Below are positions 50,484 to 60,610 of a DNA stretch of 64,000 nt, piece by piece. The position numbers and the translations under genes were made by a program. Source of the DNA: Kiloniellaceae bacterium (GTDB taxonomy: Bacteria > Pseudomonadota > Alphaproteobacteria > Kiloniellales > J153); contig JAJFGL010000068.1 of assembly GCA_021776135.1 (NCBI GenBank), forward strand, positions 56,836 through 120,835, written 5' to 3'. Every line of letters begins with the position of its first letter. The first letter of the stretch is position 1. The notes under the pieces are model-generated. The model was not told where the DNA came from and made no database searches. It saw nothing but the letters and a program-made list of their open reading frames with translations.

Positions 50484-52070
50484 ATGAAAATTCGAACTCT
50501 GACCCAAGGACTCGTCGCGGCAGCTGCTTTAGGCGCGCTGGCGGTCACGGCGGCATCCGGTATCGCGCGGGCGGAACCGAAAAAGGGCGGCACCCTGGTG
50601 ATGTCCATCCTGGGCACGCCGCGCCACCTCAACCCCGCGGTTCAGTCGGGAATCGCCACGGGCGAACCGGGAACCCAATTGTTCGCCGCCCCCTTGCGTT
50701 ACGACGACGGCTGGAATCCGCAACCCTACCTGGCCAAGTCCTGGTCGGTTTCCGATGACGGCCTGGCCGTGACCCTTAATCTTGTCGAGGGCGCGACTTT
50801 TCACGACGGTCGTCCCATAACCTCGGAAGACGTGGCGTTTTCGATTAAGACGGTGCAGGAGAACCATCCTTTCAAATCCATGTTCGCCCCGGTTGAGAAG
50901 GTCGAGACCCCCGACGCGCTCACCGCGGTCATCATCCTGTCGCAACCCCACCCGGCCCTGCTTCTGGCCATGTCGTCGCAGCTATTGGCGATCATCCCGA
51001 AGCATATTTACGGCGACGGTCAGGACCCGAAAACCCACCCGCGCAATTCCGAGAATGTCGTCGGCTCCGGCCCGTTTAAACTGGTCGAATTCAAACGCGA
51101 TCAGCACATCATTCTTGAACGCTTCGAGAATTTCTTCATCAAGGATCGTCCTTATCTGGACAAGATCGTGATGCGTATTATCAAGGACGGGGCGGCGCGC
51201 ACCATCGCTCTCGAAAGCGGCGAGGTCATGCTGTCGGGTTTCGAGCAAAGCGCACGCGATCTGAAGCGGCTGTCAAAGAGCGATCATCTGGATGTATCGC
51301 GCGAGGGTTATGCGGCGATCGGATCCATTGTCTGGCTGGCTTTCAATACCAAGGAAGGGAAAACCGCCGACAAGGCCGTGCGCCAGGCCATATCCTATGC
51401 CGTTGACCGCAACTTCATCTTGAAGGCGCTTATGCTGGGCACGGCCGAATCGGCCAAGACCGGCATTCACCCCGGCAGCCCCTTCTACGACGACAGCGTG
51501 AACGGCTACGATCTGGACCTCGACAAGGCCAACAAGATCCTCGACGACGCCGGTTACGCCAGGGGTTCGGATGGCATGCGTTTCGGCCTGACGGTGGATT
51601 TCGGTTGGGCGACGGTCAAGCCTTTCGCCGAGTACATGAAGCCGCAATTGAAGAAAATAGGCATCGACGTCACCGTGCGCGCCTCCGCCGATTTCCCGAC
51701 CTGGGCGAAGCGGATTTCCAATCATGAATTCGATATGACCATGGACAACGTCTTCAACTGGGGCGACCCGGTTATCGGCGTGCACCGGACCTACGACAGC
51801 GAGAATATCAAGAAAGGCGTGATCTGGTCGAATACGCAGCAATACTCGAACGACCGCGTTGACGAATTGATGAAGCTGGCCGGTTCGACCTACGACCAGG
51901 AGAAGCGGAAAAAATATTATGCTGAATTTCAGCAGATATTGTCCGACGAGCTGCCTGTTTATTGGTTGTTCGCGGGCCCGTATCACACGGTCGCCAATAA
52001 AAAATTGGGCAACCCGCCGAACACGATCTGGGGCACCTCGGCGCCCTTGGACCGGGTCTATCTGAAATAA
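50484..52070 (+). CDS. ABC transporter substrate-binding protein, family 5 (peptide type)
   Basis: A 528-residue periplasmic binding protein. MKIRTLTQGLVAAAALGALAV starts the signal peptide, cleaved near IARAE. LNLVEGATFHDGRPITSEDVAFSI, SENVVGSGPFKLVEFKRD and KAVRQAISYAVDRNFIL are SBP_bac_5 signatures, and DELPVYWLFAGPYH is the usual C-terminal block. GGAGG stands 9 bases before the ATG at 50484. First gene of a complete importer operon reaching 56050. Confidence 0.92.
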   Translation: MKIRTLTQGLVAAAALGALAVTAASGIARAEPKKGGTLVMSILGTPRHLNPAVQSGIATGEPGTQLFAAPLRYDDGWNPQPYLAKSWSVSDDGLAVTLNLVEGATFHDGRPITSEDVAFSIKTVQENHPFKSMFAPVEKVETPDALTAVIILSQPHPALLLAMSSQLLAIIPKHIYGDGQDPKTHPRNSENVVGSGPFKLVEFKRDQHIILERFENFFIKDRPYLDKIVMRIIKDGAARTIALESGEVMLSGFEQSARDLKRLSKSDHLDVSREGYAAIGSIVWLAFNTKEGKTADKAVRQAISYAVDRNFILKALMLGTAESAKTGIHPGSPFYDDSVNGYDLDLDKANKILDDAGYARGSDGMRFGLTVDFGWATVKPFAEYMKPQLKKIGIDVTVRASADFPTWAKRISNHEFDMTMDNVFNWGDPVIGVHRTYDSENIKKGVIWSNTQQYSNDRVDELMKLAGSTYDQEKRKKYYAEFQQILSDELPVYWLFAGPYHTVANKKLGNPPNTIWGTSAPLDRVYLK

Positions 52071-52086
52071 CACTGCGGCCCTGGAA

Positions 52087-52118
52087 CCGCCCGGTCTTGC
52101 AATAGCCTGACCGGGCGG
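52087..52118 (+). other. Intercistronic hairpin after the binding-protein gene
   Basis: A perfect 10-bp stem, CCGCCCGGTC and GACCGGGCGG with a 12-base loop, lies 17 bases after the binding-protein stop. There is no T-run. Such hairpins protect the binding-protein message and give it higher expression than the downstream permease genes. Confidence 0.6.
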
Positions 52119-52157
52119 CCCGCCGCTTCGCGCTCTTGCCTAGGGGACAAGAATTTC

Positions 52158-53132
52158 ATGGGTTTTTGGGCCACGATCGCGAAGCGGGTCGGTTACGGTT
52201 TGCTCTTGCTTGTCGCGGTCCTGGTCCTCAACTTCACCCTAATCTCGATCGCGCCCGGCGACATCGCCGACACCATCGCCGGCGACATGGGCGGCGCCGA
52301 CGCGTCAGTGATCGAGGAGATACGTACCCGCTACGGTCTCGATCAACCGTTTTACGTTCAACTATGGCGCTATATGTCGCGGGTCGCGCAGCTCGACCTG
52401 GGTCATTCCTATTTTTTCAACACGGCGGTCACGACCCTGATTTTCGAAAAACTCTTCGCCACCCTGCTGCTGGTTTTTTCGGCGCAGATCTTGGCCGTCA
52501 TCCTGGGCACGGTTTTGGGAGTCCTGGCGGCGAAGAAGCCCAATGGCGCCGTCAGCCTCACGGTGACGTTTCTATCCTTGTTCGGCTTCGCCGCGCCCGT
52601 GTTTTGGACCGGAATCCTGCTGATCATTTTGTTTGTCTCGATCTTCCCGATATTTCCGGTCGCGGGCATGTTCGATGTGACCGTCGAGGGCGGATTCTTC
52701 GTGCAATTGATCGACCTTCTGCACCATTTGACTTTGCCCATGATTACCCTCGCCTCCATATTTCTGGCGCTTTACAGCCGCCTGGCGCGGGCCTCCATGC
52801 TTGAGGTTCTGGGCACGGACTATGTGCGCACCGCGCGCGCCAAGGGCGTTCCCGAACGCACGGTTCTTTACAAGCACGCCTTGCGAAACGCCCTGGGGCC
52901 CGTGGTCACCGTGGCGGGCCTGCAGTTTTCGGCCGTCATATCCGGCGCCGTGGTGGTGGAATCCGTGTTTTCCTGGCCGGGGCTGGGAACCCTGGCGCTG
53001 CAATCCATACTGGCGCGCGACACGCCCACCATCATGGGTATCCTGTTTTTCTCGTCATTCGTCGTCATCGTCTTCAACATCTTGACGGATATCGCCTTGC
53101 GGCTTCTCGACCCGCGGATCAAGTCTGGATAG
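52158..53132 (+). CDS. ABC transporter permease, DppB type
   Basis: A 324-residue inner-membrane permease. The first helix is IAKRVGYGLLLLVAVLVL; LISIAPGDIADTIAGDMGG and RYGLDQPFYVQLWRYMS follow; the EAA loop is LEVLGTDYVRTARAKGVPERTVLYKHALRNAL. AGGGGA stands before the ATG. Partner of the downstream permease. Confidence 0.92.
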   Translation: MGFWATIAKRVGYGLLLLVAVLVLNFTLISIAPGDIADTIAGDMGGADASVIEEIRTRYGLDQPFYVQLWRYMSRVAQLDLGHSYFFNTAVTTLIFEKLFATLLLVFSAQILAVILGTVLGVLAAKKPNGAVSLTVTFLSLFGFAAPVFWTGILLIILFVSIFPIFPVAGMFDVTVEGGFFVQLIDLLHHLTLPMITLASIFLALYSRLARASMLEVLGTDYVRTARAKGVPERTVLYKHALRNALGPVVTVAGLQFSAVISGAVVVESVFSWPGLGTLALQSILARDTPTIMGILFFSSFVVIVFNILTDIALRLLDPRIKSG

Positions 53133-53142
53133 GAACGGACCC

Positions 53143-54027
53143 ATGGCGGACTCCATAGCGAACCAAGAGGCCCTGGAACTCAAGATCACCCATCCCCTGT
53201 CCGAGATGGCGGTCATGTTTTTCAGGAACCATGCCGCCGTGGCGGGGCTCGCGCTGCTGATCTTCATCGTCCTCTTCACCTTTCTGGGCCCTTTTATTCA
53301 CACCACCGATCCTTTCGAAATGGTTTGGGCGCCCTTCACCCGGCCTGGCGAGGAAGGCTTTCTCCTGGGCACCGATTACCTCGGCCGCGATATTCTTTCG
53401 TCCATGATGGCCGGCGGGCAGGTATCCATGGCCATCGGTCTTGCCGCCGCCGTGATATCTCTCGTTATCGGCGTTACCGTCGGCTCCTTCGCCGGTTTCT
53501 ACGGCGGCGCGATCGAGGAAGCGCTCATGCGCTTCACCGAGTTCTTCCAGGTACTACCGACACTGCTGTTTTCCATGGTGATCGTGGCCTTGTTCGGCGC
53601 TTCGCTGCTGACCGTGACTCTGGCCATCGGCGTCGTCTCCTGGACCGCGGTCGCCCGCGTTACCCGGGCGGAATTCCTGCGCATCCGCGAACTTGAATAC
53701 GTGGCCGCCGCCCGCGCGGGCGGGGCGCACGACGGTTATCTCATATTCCGGGTTATTCTGCCCAATGCCATGCCGCCGATCGTCGTTCAGGCCAACCTCA
53801 TGGTCGGGTCCGCGATTCTCTTCGAGGCGGCGCTCAGCTTCTTGGGATTGAGCGATCCCAACACCATGAGCTGGGGACAGGTGATCGGCTCCAACCGGCC
53901 CTATATTCTGGACGCGGGATTTGCCGTCGCCATTCCCGGATTCGCCATTTTTCTAACCGTTCTAGCCATCTCGCTCATCGGCGACGGCCTCAACGACGCC
54001 TTCAATCCCAAGTTGCGCGAACGATGA
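53143..54027 (+). CDS. ABC transporter permease, DppC type
   Basis: A 294-residue permease with an N-terminal helix, the [24 protein letters not shown] block and an EAA loop [32 protein letters not shown] (partly shown). Its stop overlaps the start of the first ATPase gene by ATGA. Confidence 0.92.
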   Translation: MADSIANQEALELKITHPLSEMAVMFFRNHAAVAGLALLIFIVLFTFLGPFIHTTDPFEMVWAPFTRPGEEGFLLGTDYLGRDILSSMMAGGQVSMAIGLAAAVISLVIGVTVGSFAGFYGGAIEEALMRFTEFFQVLPTLLFSMVIVALFGASLLTVTLAIGVVSWTAVARVTRAEFLRIRELEYVAAARAGGAHDGYLIFRVILPNAMPPIVVQANLMVGSAILFEAALSFLGLSDPNTMSWGQVIGSNRPYILDAGFAVAIPGFAIFLTVLAISLIGDGLNDAFNPKLRER

Positions 54028-55037
54028 GCCCCGCCCCCGCCGTGTCCGAAGCCCTGCTCGTTGTCAAAGACCTGCAGGTCGAATTCAAGACCCGCCATGG
54101 CGTCGCCCGGGTTCTCGATCATGTGAGTTTCGAGCTGCACAGCGGGCGCACCCTGGGCATCGTCGGCGAATCGGGCTGCGGCAAGAGCATGACCGCCCTG
54201 TCCATCATGGGCCTGGTGCCCTCCCCGCCGGGCCGGATTTCGGGCGGCGCAATCCGACTGAAGGGCGAAGACCTGCTGCAAGCCAGCGAAAAACGCCTGC
54301 GCGAGGTCCGCGGCAACGAAATCTCCATGATCTTCCAGGAGCCCATGACCTCGCTAAATCCGGTATTTACGGTCGGCGATCAGATCGCGGAATCGGTCCG
54401 CCTGCACCAGGGAGCAAGCAACCGCGAAGCCCTGGCGCGGGCCTTGGACATGCTCAAGGCGGTCGGCATTCCGGCGCCGGAACGGCGGATCGGGGAATAC
54501 CCCCATCAGCTTTCGGGCGGCATGCGCCAGCGGGTGATGATCGCCATGGCCCTGGCCTGCAACCCGGCGGTGCTGATCGCCGACGAGCCGACCACGGCCC
54601 TGGATGTGACCGTGCAGGCGCAGATCTTCGACCTGCTGGAAGACCTGCAGGCGCGCACCCAGGCGGCGATTATTCTCATCACCCACGACATGGGCGCGAT
54701 CGCCGAGATGGCGGACCGGGTGGCGGTCATGTACGCCGGGCGGGTGGTCGAGGAAGCCAGCGTGGACGCCATACTCGACGCCCCCCAACACCCCTACACC
54801 CAGGGCCTGGTCGCCTGCGTGCCGCATCTGGACCCCGACCCCAAGCCGGAGCGCCCGCCCCTGGTCGAGGTGCCCGGCGTGGTCCCGGCCCTGACCGAAC
54901 TCGGCGCCGGCTGCGCCTTCGCGCCGCGCTGCGCCCAGGCCATGGAACAATGCCGGATAGAGGCGCCGCCGGCCTTCGACACCGGCGAGGGACACCGCGC
55001 AGCCTGCTGGCTCCTGTCTGAAAGGGCGGCCCGGTGA
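54024..55037 (+). CDS. ABC transporter ATP-binding protein, DppD type
   Basis: A 337-residue ATPase. Walker [11 protein letters not shown], signature [15 protein letters not shown], Walker [15 protein letters not shown], and the oligopeptide-type C-terminal extension with four cysteines ([17 protein letters not shown] and AACWLL) typical of DppD/OppD, often an Fe-S or zinc site. Overlaps the next gene by GTGA. Confidence 0.94.
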   Translation: MSPAPAVSEALLVVKDLQVEFKTRHGVARVLDHVSFELHSGRTLGIVGESGCGKSMTALSIMGLVPSPPGRISGGAIRLKGEDLLQASEKRLREVRGNEISMIFQEPMTSLNPVFTVGDQIAESVRLHQGASNREALARALDMLKAVGIPAPERRIGEYPHQLSGGMRQRVMIAMALACNPAVLIADEPTTALDVTVQAQIFDLLEDLQARTQAAIILITHDMGAIAEMADRVAVMYAGRVVEEASVDAILDAPQHPYTQGLVACVPHLDPDPKPERPPLVEVPGVVPALTELGAGCAFAPRCAQAMEQCRIEAPPAFDTGEGHRAACWLLSERAAR

Positions 55038-56050
55038 GCCAGGACAGCCTGCTTAGCCTGCGCGGTCTGAAGGTGCACTTTCCCTTGCCGTCGCGCGGCC
55101 TCTTCACGGAATCCGGCGCCGTTCACGCGGTCGATGGGATCTCGATAGAGGTCAAGCGCGGCACCACCTTCGGCATCGTCGGGGAAAGCGGCTCGGGCAA
55201 GTCGACCGCCGCCCTGGCGGTCATGCGCCTGGTGCCCATCACCGCCGGCGAGGTTTGGCTCGGCGATAAAAACATCACCGAACTGAAAGGCGGCGATTTG
55301 CTGGCCATGCGCCGCAAGGTGCAGATCATTTTCCAGGATCCCTATTCCTCGCTCAATCCGCGTATGCGCGCCGGTCAGATCGTGCGCGAGCCCATGGACC
55401 TCATGAAGGTCGGCGACCCGGCCACCCGCGGCGACCGGGTGGCGGAGCTATTCGAACGGGTTGGCCTGCGGCCCGAACAGCAGGCCCTGTTCCCGCACCA
55501 GTTCTCCGGCGGTCAGCGGCAGCGCATCGGCGTCGCCCGGGCGCTCGCCTCGCAACCCGAACTGGTGGTGTGCGATGAGCCGGTCTCGGCCCTCGACGTC
55601 GCCATACAGGCACAAATACTCAATCTTCTGCGTCAGTTACAGGATGAATTTAACCTCACATATCTCTTTATCTCCCACGATCTTGGGGTCGTGCAATATG
55701 TCTGCGACGAGATCGCGGTCATGTATCTGGGCGAGGTGGTCGAGCAGGCCGACCGCATATCGCTCTTCACCCGGCCCCTGCATCCCTATACCTGGACCCT
55801 GCTGTCGGCGGTGCCCTCCGCCAAGACCAAGGGCCGGACCAGGCGCATCCACCTGCAAGGCGATCCGCCCAGCCCCATCGACCTGCCGCCCGGATGCCGC
55901 TTCGCCGCCCGCTGCCCCTTCGCCGAGGCCCAGTGCCACACCGCGCGCCCGCCGCTGCGCGAAATCGGCGGCCCGGGTCACAAGGTCGCCTGCCATTTGG
56001 TGAGCGAAACCGGCGTTGCCCCCCATCAGGCCCTGGAAGGCAAGCTTTAG
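55034..56050 (+). CDS. ABC transporter ATP-binding protein, DppF type
   Basis: A 338-residue ATPase. Walker [12 protein letters not shown], signature [15 protein letters not shown], Walker [14 protein letters not shown], and the C-terminal oligopeptide extension ([19 protein letters not shown]). The GTG start overlaps the DppD stop. This pair could also serve the ATPase-less permeases at 6200-8090. The stop overlaps the convergent EamA gene. Confidence 0.94.
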   Translation: MSQDSLLSLRGLKVHFPLPSRGLFTESGAVHAVDGISIEVKRGTTFGIVGESGSGKSTAALAVMRLVPITAGEVWLGDKNITELKGGDLLAMRRKVQIIFQDPYSSLNPRMRAGQIVREPMDLMKVGDPATRGDRVAELFERVGLRPEQQALFPHQFSGGQRQRIGVARALASQPELVVCDEPVSALDVAIQAQILNLLRQLQDEFNLTYLFISHDLGVVQYVCDEIAVMYLGEVVEQADRISLFTRPLHPYTWTLLSAVPSAKTKGRTRRIHLQGDPPSPIDLPPGCRFAARCPFAEAQCHTARPPLREIGGPGHKVACHLVSETGVAPHQALEGKL

Positions 56051-57021
56051 AGGGCCTCCCGCTTGTGCAGCAGGCGATCCAGGAAGGCTTCGCCGGCGAC
56101 CGCCGAGCAGATGGTCGCGATGGCGAGCACCTGCCAGATCGACAGGCTTGCCCCCAGAAACACGATGGCCAGCAGCGCCGCGATGACCGGCTTTAGAAAG
56201 AACAAATACATGGCCCGGGTTATGTCCGGCGCCGCCGCCAAGCCGCCGATCCACAGCCACTGGGTCAGGGTTGTATTGTAAAACGCCAGGACCGCGATCG
56301 CGATCGCCGCGACCGGCGCCAAGGATGTCCAGGTAAAGAAATCGACCCAAGAACCGAACAGCAGGCCGACGCCGAGCCAGAGAACCGCACCGCCGATAAA
56401 CATCGTGATCGCGGTAATTCGCAAGGCGCCGTAAAGCGCGATGTAGGGCTTGATCAATACCAGGTAGATCGACATCAGGAGCGCGCAAAGTATGGCGAAG
56501 CCGATACCGATCAGGCTGCCGCCATCCCCCGCCAAGGCCAGAATCGCGCCGTCGGTCACCAGGAAGGCCACCCCCGCCACCGCGCCCAGCCCCGAGATGA
56601 TTTTTGCCACACCGATGGGAATTTTGTTCACGGCCATGTTGATCAGGCCGACGAAGATCGGCGCCGTCGTTACCACCGTCGCCACCTGCGGCACGCTGGC
56701 ATAGTCGAGCGCCCAGTGAAAAAACAGATAAGCGCTCGCCACGCCCAAAATCGAAAACGCCAGCAGGGCCCCGCCATGACGGCGCAGCGGCGTGATCAGG
56801 TCGCGGCTGGTGGGAACCATGAGCGCGACCATAACCAGCCCCACCCCGCCGAGGGCGAAGCGCCAGACGGAGATTTCCGGCCCGTCGATAGGGGCGTTGT
56901 TCGAGATCAACTTGGCCACGAATTCGGACGATGCGTGGCCGCAAACGCCGATGAAAACCGCCAGGTATGCGATCCAGGGGTGGCGGCGCCACAAGCCGGG
57001 GCGCGCCGGCGCGCCGCTCAC
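56047..57021 (-). CDS. EamA/DMT-family transporter
   Basis: A 324-residue, 10-helix exporter with two EamA repeats. IAYLAVFIGVCGHASSEFVAKL and LGVASAYLFFHWALDYASVPQVATVV lie in repeat 1; LTQWLWIGGLAAAPDITRAMYLFFLKPVIAALLA (partly shown) is the matching part of repeat 2. The start is a GTG at 57021 that shares GTGA with the hydrolase stop. A longer frame upstream runs antisense to the hydrolase start and is rejected. Substrate unknown; amino acids or metabolites are usual. Confidence 0.85.
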   Translation of the reverse strand: MSGAPARPGLWRRHPWIAYLAVFIGVCGHASSEFVAKLISNNAPIDGPEISVWRFALGGVGLVMVALMVPTSRDLITPLRRHGGALLAFSILGVASAYLFFHWALDYASVPQVATVVTTAPIFVGLINMAVNKIPIGVAKIISGLGAVAGVAFLVTDGAILALAGDGGSLIGIGFAILCALLMSIYLVLIKPYIALYGALRITAITMFIGGAVLWLGVGLLFGSWVDFFTWTSLAPVAAIAIAVLAFYNTTLTQWLWIGGLAAAPDITRAMYLFFLKPVIAALLAIVFLGASLSIWQVLAIATICSAVAGEAFLDRLLHKREAL

Positions 57022-57842
57022 GAGACGCCGGAAGTCAGCTTCGCGGCGAAGTCCAGCATGGCCTGGGCCAGGCCGTCCGGGCGCTCGACAGGGACCATGT
57101 GACCGGCATCGGCCATGTCCACGCGCTCCACCCTTGGGATGCGGGCGCAAAGGTCATCGACATCGTCCCGGTCGAAAAAGACCCGGTCCTGCAGGCCGGT
57201 CACGACCGCGACCGGCACGCCGATCTCCTCATAGGGCACATCCCAGTCCGCGGTGGCGCCGGACTTCAGCAGAATAAAGGCGCCGTCACTGTCCTCAATC
57301 GGCGTATAGGGGCCGTCGCCCAGAAAATCGCCGCGATTGCCCTCCAGCCACGCCCGGTTGAAGAGAAGCGGTACATAGAGGTCGCGCATCAGGGCCAAGC
57401 CGCCGATCCTGGCGGCGCGCACGACGGCCTCGTTGATCCAATCGAGACGCGCGCCAGCCTTGCGCAGGGTGTTGATCAGGACCAGGCCGTGCGCCGCGCC
57501 GGCCCCGCCGGCCAAGTGCGCCTTGAGAGCGAAGAGGCCGCCGATCGAGAGGCCGGCATGAATTGGCCGCGCCGGGCGCACATGGGCCAGCAGCGCCATG
57601 GCGTCGGCGACAATCGCCGCTTCATCGGCCGTATCGAAGGTGAAGCCGCTACCGGCCTGGCCGCGCAGGTTGTAGGTCAGCAAACCATGACCCTGACGCT
57701 GGAGCGCGGGGCCGATAACGGCCGTCCACACACCCTTGTCGCCGGTCAGGGCATTGAAGAAAACGAAGGTGAAGCCGCCGCTCTCAGGCGGGCTGTAGTC
57801 GTAGCTAAGGCTGTTGCCCGGCGAGAGGGTCAGTATGGACAT
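57018..57842 (-). CDS. Alpha/beta hydrolase
   Basis: A 274-residue alpha/beta hydrolase. The nucleophile elbow is HAGLSIGGLFAL (Ser in G-x-S-x-G), the acid is in VTGLQDRVFFD, and the His is in ADAGHMVPVERP. TFVFFNALTGDKGVW and YNLRGQAGS shape the oxyanion region. I use the ATG at 57842; a longer frame adds an unconvincing 30 residues. It forms a two-gene operon with the EamA exporter. Confidence 0.85.
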   Translation of the reverse strand: MSILTLSPGNSLSYDYSPPESGGFTFVFFNALTGDKGVWTAVIGPALQRQGHGLLTYNLRGQAGSGFTFDTADEAAIVADAMALLAHVRPARPIHAGLSIGGLFALKAHLAGGAGAAHGLVLINTLRKAGARLDWINEAVVRAARIGGLALMRDLYVPLLFNRAWLEGNRGDFLGDGPYTPIEDSDGAFILLKSGATADWDVPYEEIGVPVAVVTGLQDRVFFDRDDVDDLCARIPRVERVDMADAGHMVPVERPDGLAQAMLDFAAKLTSGVS

Positions 57843-57987
57843 GGACGATTCCACAATTTCATAACCAGTGCGCGGTGGATGTTTACAAGACCAAGCGTGC
57901 AATGCAACGGTCATTGACACCCCGGCGGACATTGCCGCATGGCAGGCCGCCGCGGCATAGTGTCAAGCCACCGAGGAGGCCGCCGCC

Positions 57988-60027
57988 GTGCGCGAAGATC
58001 CGCTACTCCAGCCCTATAAGCTCAAGCACCTGACCCTGCGCAACCGCATCATGTCGACCGCGCACGAACCGAACTACGCCCATGACGGCATGCCGGGGGA
58101 GCGCTACCGGCGCTATCACGTTGAGAAAGCAAAGGGCGGCATCGCCCTGACCATGACCGCCGGTTCCGCCGTGGTCTCGCCGGACAGCCCGCCGTCTTTC
58201 GGCAATCTTCTGGCGTACCGGGACGAAATCGTTCCCCACTTGAAACGCTTGAGCGAGGAATGCCACGAACACGGCGCGGCGGTGATGATACAGCTCACCC
58301 ACCTGGGCCGCCGCACTTCCTGGAACCAGTCCGATTGGCTGCCGGTTCTCGCCCCCTCCCCCGTGCGCGAGCCGGCCCATCGTTCTTTCCCCAAGGAAGC
58401 GGAAGACTGGGACATCGCGCGCATCGTCAGGGACTACGCGGCGGCGGCGCAGCGCATGCAAGAGGCCGGTTTGGACGGCATCGAGCTGGAGTGTTACGGC
58501 CATTTTCTCGACGGCTTCTGGTCACCGGCCACCAACAAGCGCAGGGACGATTACAACGGCAGCCTGGACAACCGTCTGCGTTTCGCCATTCAGGTCTACG
58601 GCGCCATACGCGAGGCCGTGGGGCCGGACTTCATCGTCGGCTCGCGGCTGGTCGCGGACGAGGATTGGGATAAGGGCCTCAGCCGGGAAGACGGCATAGA
58701 GATATGCCAGCGCCTGGTCGCGACCGGCCATATCGATTTCCTTAATGTCATACGAGGCCATGTCGAGAGCGATGTGGCGCTCAGCCGGGTGATCCCGCTT
58801 GGCGGCATGCGCTCCGCCCCGCATCTGGATTTCGCCGGCGAGGTACGGGCCGAAACCAAGTTCCCGGTCTTCCACGCCGCGCGCATAAGCGACGTGGCGA
58901 CCGCCCGTCATGCCATCGCCGAGGGCAAGCTCGACATGGTCGGCATGACCCGCGCCCACATGGCCGACCCGCATATCGCGCTAAAAGTCATCGAAGGGCG
59001 CGAACACGATATTCGCCCCTGTGTCGGCGCGACCTACTGCCTGGACCGCATCTACGAGGGGCACGAGGCCCTATGTATTCACAACCCGGCCACCGGCCGC
59101 GAGGCCGCGATCCCCCACGAGGTTCCGAAATCGGACGCGCCGGGGAAAAAGATCGTCATCGTGGGCGCCGGGCCGGCGGGCTTGGAGGCGGCGCGGGTCT
59201 GCGCCGCGCGCGGCCATGAAACCATTCTCTTCGAAGCGGCCAGCGAAGCAGGCGGGCAGATCAGGCTTCTGGCCCGGAGCAAGCGGCGGGCCGAGATGAT
59301 CGGCATCGCCGATTGGCGGGCCGGGCAGTGCGAGCGCCTGGGCGTCGATATGCGTTTCAACACTCTTGCCGAGGCCCAGGACGTCCTGGCCGAAAAACCG
59401 GACGTGGTCATCGTCGCCACCGGCGGCCTGCCCAACACGGATATCCTGGAAGCCGGTAGCGGCTTGGCGGTTTCCTCCTGGGATATTCTAGCGGGCGACG
59501 CCAAGCCCGGCGATAATGTGCTGCTTTACGACGACAACGGCGCCCACCCCGGCATGCAGGCCGCCGAGGCGATCGCCAAGAGCGGCGGCGCCCTGGAGAT
59601 CGTCTCGCCCGAACGCTTCTTCGCGCCGGAGCTGGGCGGGCTCAATCATGTGAAATACGCCGAAGTCTTCGCCAAGCACGGAGTCCGCGTCACCATCAAC
59701 ACGCGGCTGCTGCGCATCGAGAGGGCGGGCAACGGCCTGCGCGCCACCCTGGGCAGCGACTATGACGCGCGGACCGAGACCCGCGACGTCGATCAAGTGG
59801 TGGTGGAACACGCGACCCTGCCCCTGGACGGCCTTTACTTCGCCCTCAAGGAAACTTCCATCAACCGGGGTGAGCTGGACCACGGCGCCTTCGTCAAGCT
59901 CAAGCCGCAAAGCATCGTAGCCAATCCGGACGGCGGCTTCCGCCTGTACCGGGTCGGCGATGCGGTGGCCAGCCGGAACATCCACGCCGCGATCTACGAT
60001 TCCCAACGCCTCTGCCTGCCCATGTGA
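57988..60027 (+). CDS. OYE-type FMN/FAD oxidoreductase, trimethylamine dehydrogenase-like
   Basis: A 679-residue fusion of an N-terminal FMN barrel (residues ~1-340) and a C-terminal FAD/NAD(P)-binding region (KIVIVGAGPAGLEAARVCAARGH near residue 388), as in 2,4-dienoyl-CoA reductase and trimethylamine dehydrogenase. The linker [4Fe-4S] motif is incomplete. Cys345, Cys351 and Cys363 are present in RPCVGATYCLDRIYEGHEALC, but the position of the second cysteine is Ala348. The same pattern occurs, to my recollection, in relatives acting on N-methylated amino acids. Starts at GTG 57988 after GAGGAGG. The 3' neighbour RidA suits an enzyme that makes reactive imines. Confidence 0.85.
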   Translation: MREDPLLQPYKLKHLTLRNRIMSTAHEPNYAHDGMPGERYRRYHVEKAKGGIALTMTAGSAVVSPDSPPSFGNLLAYRDEIVPHLKRLSEECHEHGAAVMIQLTHLGRRTSWNQSDWLPVLAPSPVREPAHRSFPKEAEDWDIARIVRDYAAAAQRMQEAGLDGIELECYGHFLDGFWSPATNKRRDDYNGSLDNRLRFAIQVYGAIREAVGPDFIVGSRLVADEDWDKGLSREDGIEICQRLVATGHIDFLNVIRGHVESDVALSRVIPLGGMRSAPHLDFAGEVRAETKFPVFHAARISDVATARHAIAEGKLDMVGMTRAHMADPHIALKVIEGREHDIRPCVGATYCLDRIYEGHEALCIHNPATGREAAIPHEVPKSDAPGKKIVIVGAGPAGLEAARVCAARGHETILFEAASEAGGQIRLLARSKRRAEMIGIADWRAGQCERLGVDMRFNTLAEAQDVLAEKPDVVIVATGGLPNTDILEAGSGLAVSSWDILAGDAKPGDNVLLYDDNGAHPGMQAAEAIAKSGGALEIVSPERFFAPELGGLNHVKYAEVFAKHGVRVTINTRLLRIERAGNGLRATLGSDYDARTETRDVDQVVVEHATLPLDGLYFALKETSINRGELDHGAFVKLKPQSIVANPDGGFRLYRVGDAVASRNIHAAIYDSQRLCLPM

Positions 60028-60121
60028 CGCATACCCTGCTTGCCCACCCCCATGGTCACGGCTATCTTTCGCCGATCCGGGGAAACCCGATCCATCGAGA
60101 CATCAACGCGGGAGCATGACC

Positions 60122-60589
60122 ATGGCGGGACAGATCGACGCACGGCTGAAGGAATTAGGCATCGTAATAGAGGCGGCGGCGGCGCCGGTCGCCAACTACG
60201 TCGGCTATGTCCAGGCCGGCGCCATGGTTTTCGTGTCCGGCCAGGTCACGATTCAAGGAGGCCAGTTCAAGCACCAGGGCAAGCTGGGCGCGGACATCTC
60301 CCTCGAGGAAGGCCAGGCCGCCGCGCGCCTCTGCGCGACCAACATCATCGCCCAGGTCAAATCGGCCTGCGGCGGCGATCTGGACCGGGTCAAGCGGATC
60401 GTGAAGCTGGGCGGCTTCGTCAACTCGACCCCCGATTTCACCGATCAGCCCAAGGTCATCAACGGCGCCTCCGACCTCATGGTCGAAGTCTTCGGCGACA
60501 AGGGCAAACACGCCCGCGCCGCCGTTTCGGTCGCCTCCCTGCCCATGGGGGTCGCGGTCGAAGTCGATGCGGTGGTGGAGATTTCCTAA
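60122..60589 (+). CDS. RidA/YjgF-family enamine/imine deaminase
   Basis: A 155-residue RidA-fold protein. APVANYVGYVQAGAMVFVSGQV starts the fold, and KHARAAVSVASLPMGVAVEVDAVVEI carries the conserved Arg that binds the substrate carboxylate. RidA proteins hydrolyse reactive 2-aminoacrylate-like imines released by PLP or flavin enzymes. It is downstream of the flavoenzyme at 57988 in the same direction. An ATG two codons earlier is possible; 60122 has better spacing from GGGAG. Confidence 0.88.
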   Translation: MAGQIDARLKELGIVIEAAAAPVANYVGYVQAGAMVFVSGQVTIQGGQFKHQGKLGADISLEEGQAAARLCATNIIAQVKSACGGDLDRVKRIVKLGGFVNSTPDFTDQPKVINGASDLMVEVFGDKGKHARAAVSVASLPMGVAVEVDAVVEIS

Positions 60590-60610
60590 AAACAGGCGGG
60601 TCTCGCGGCG

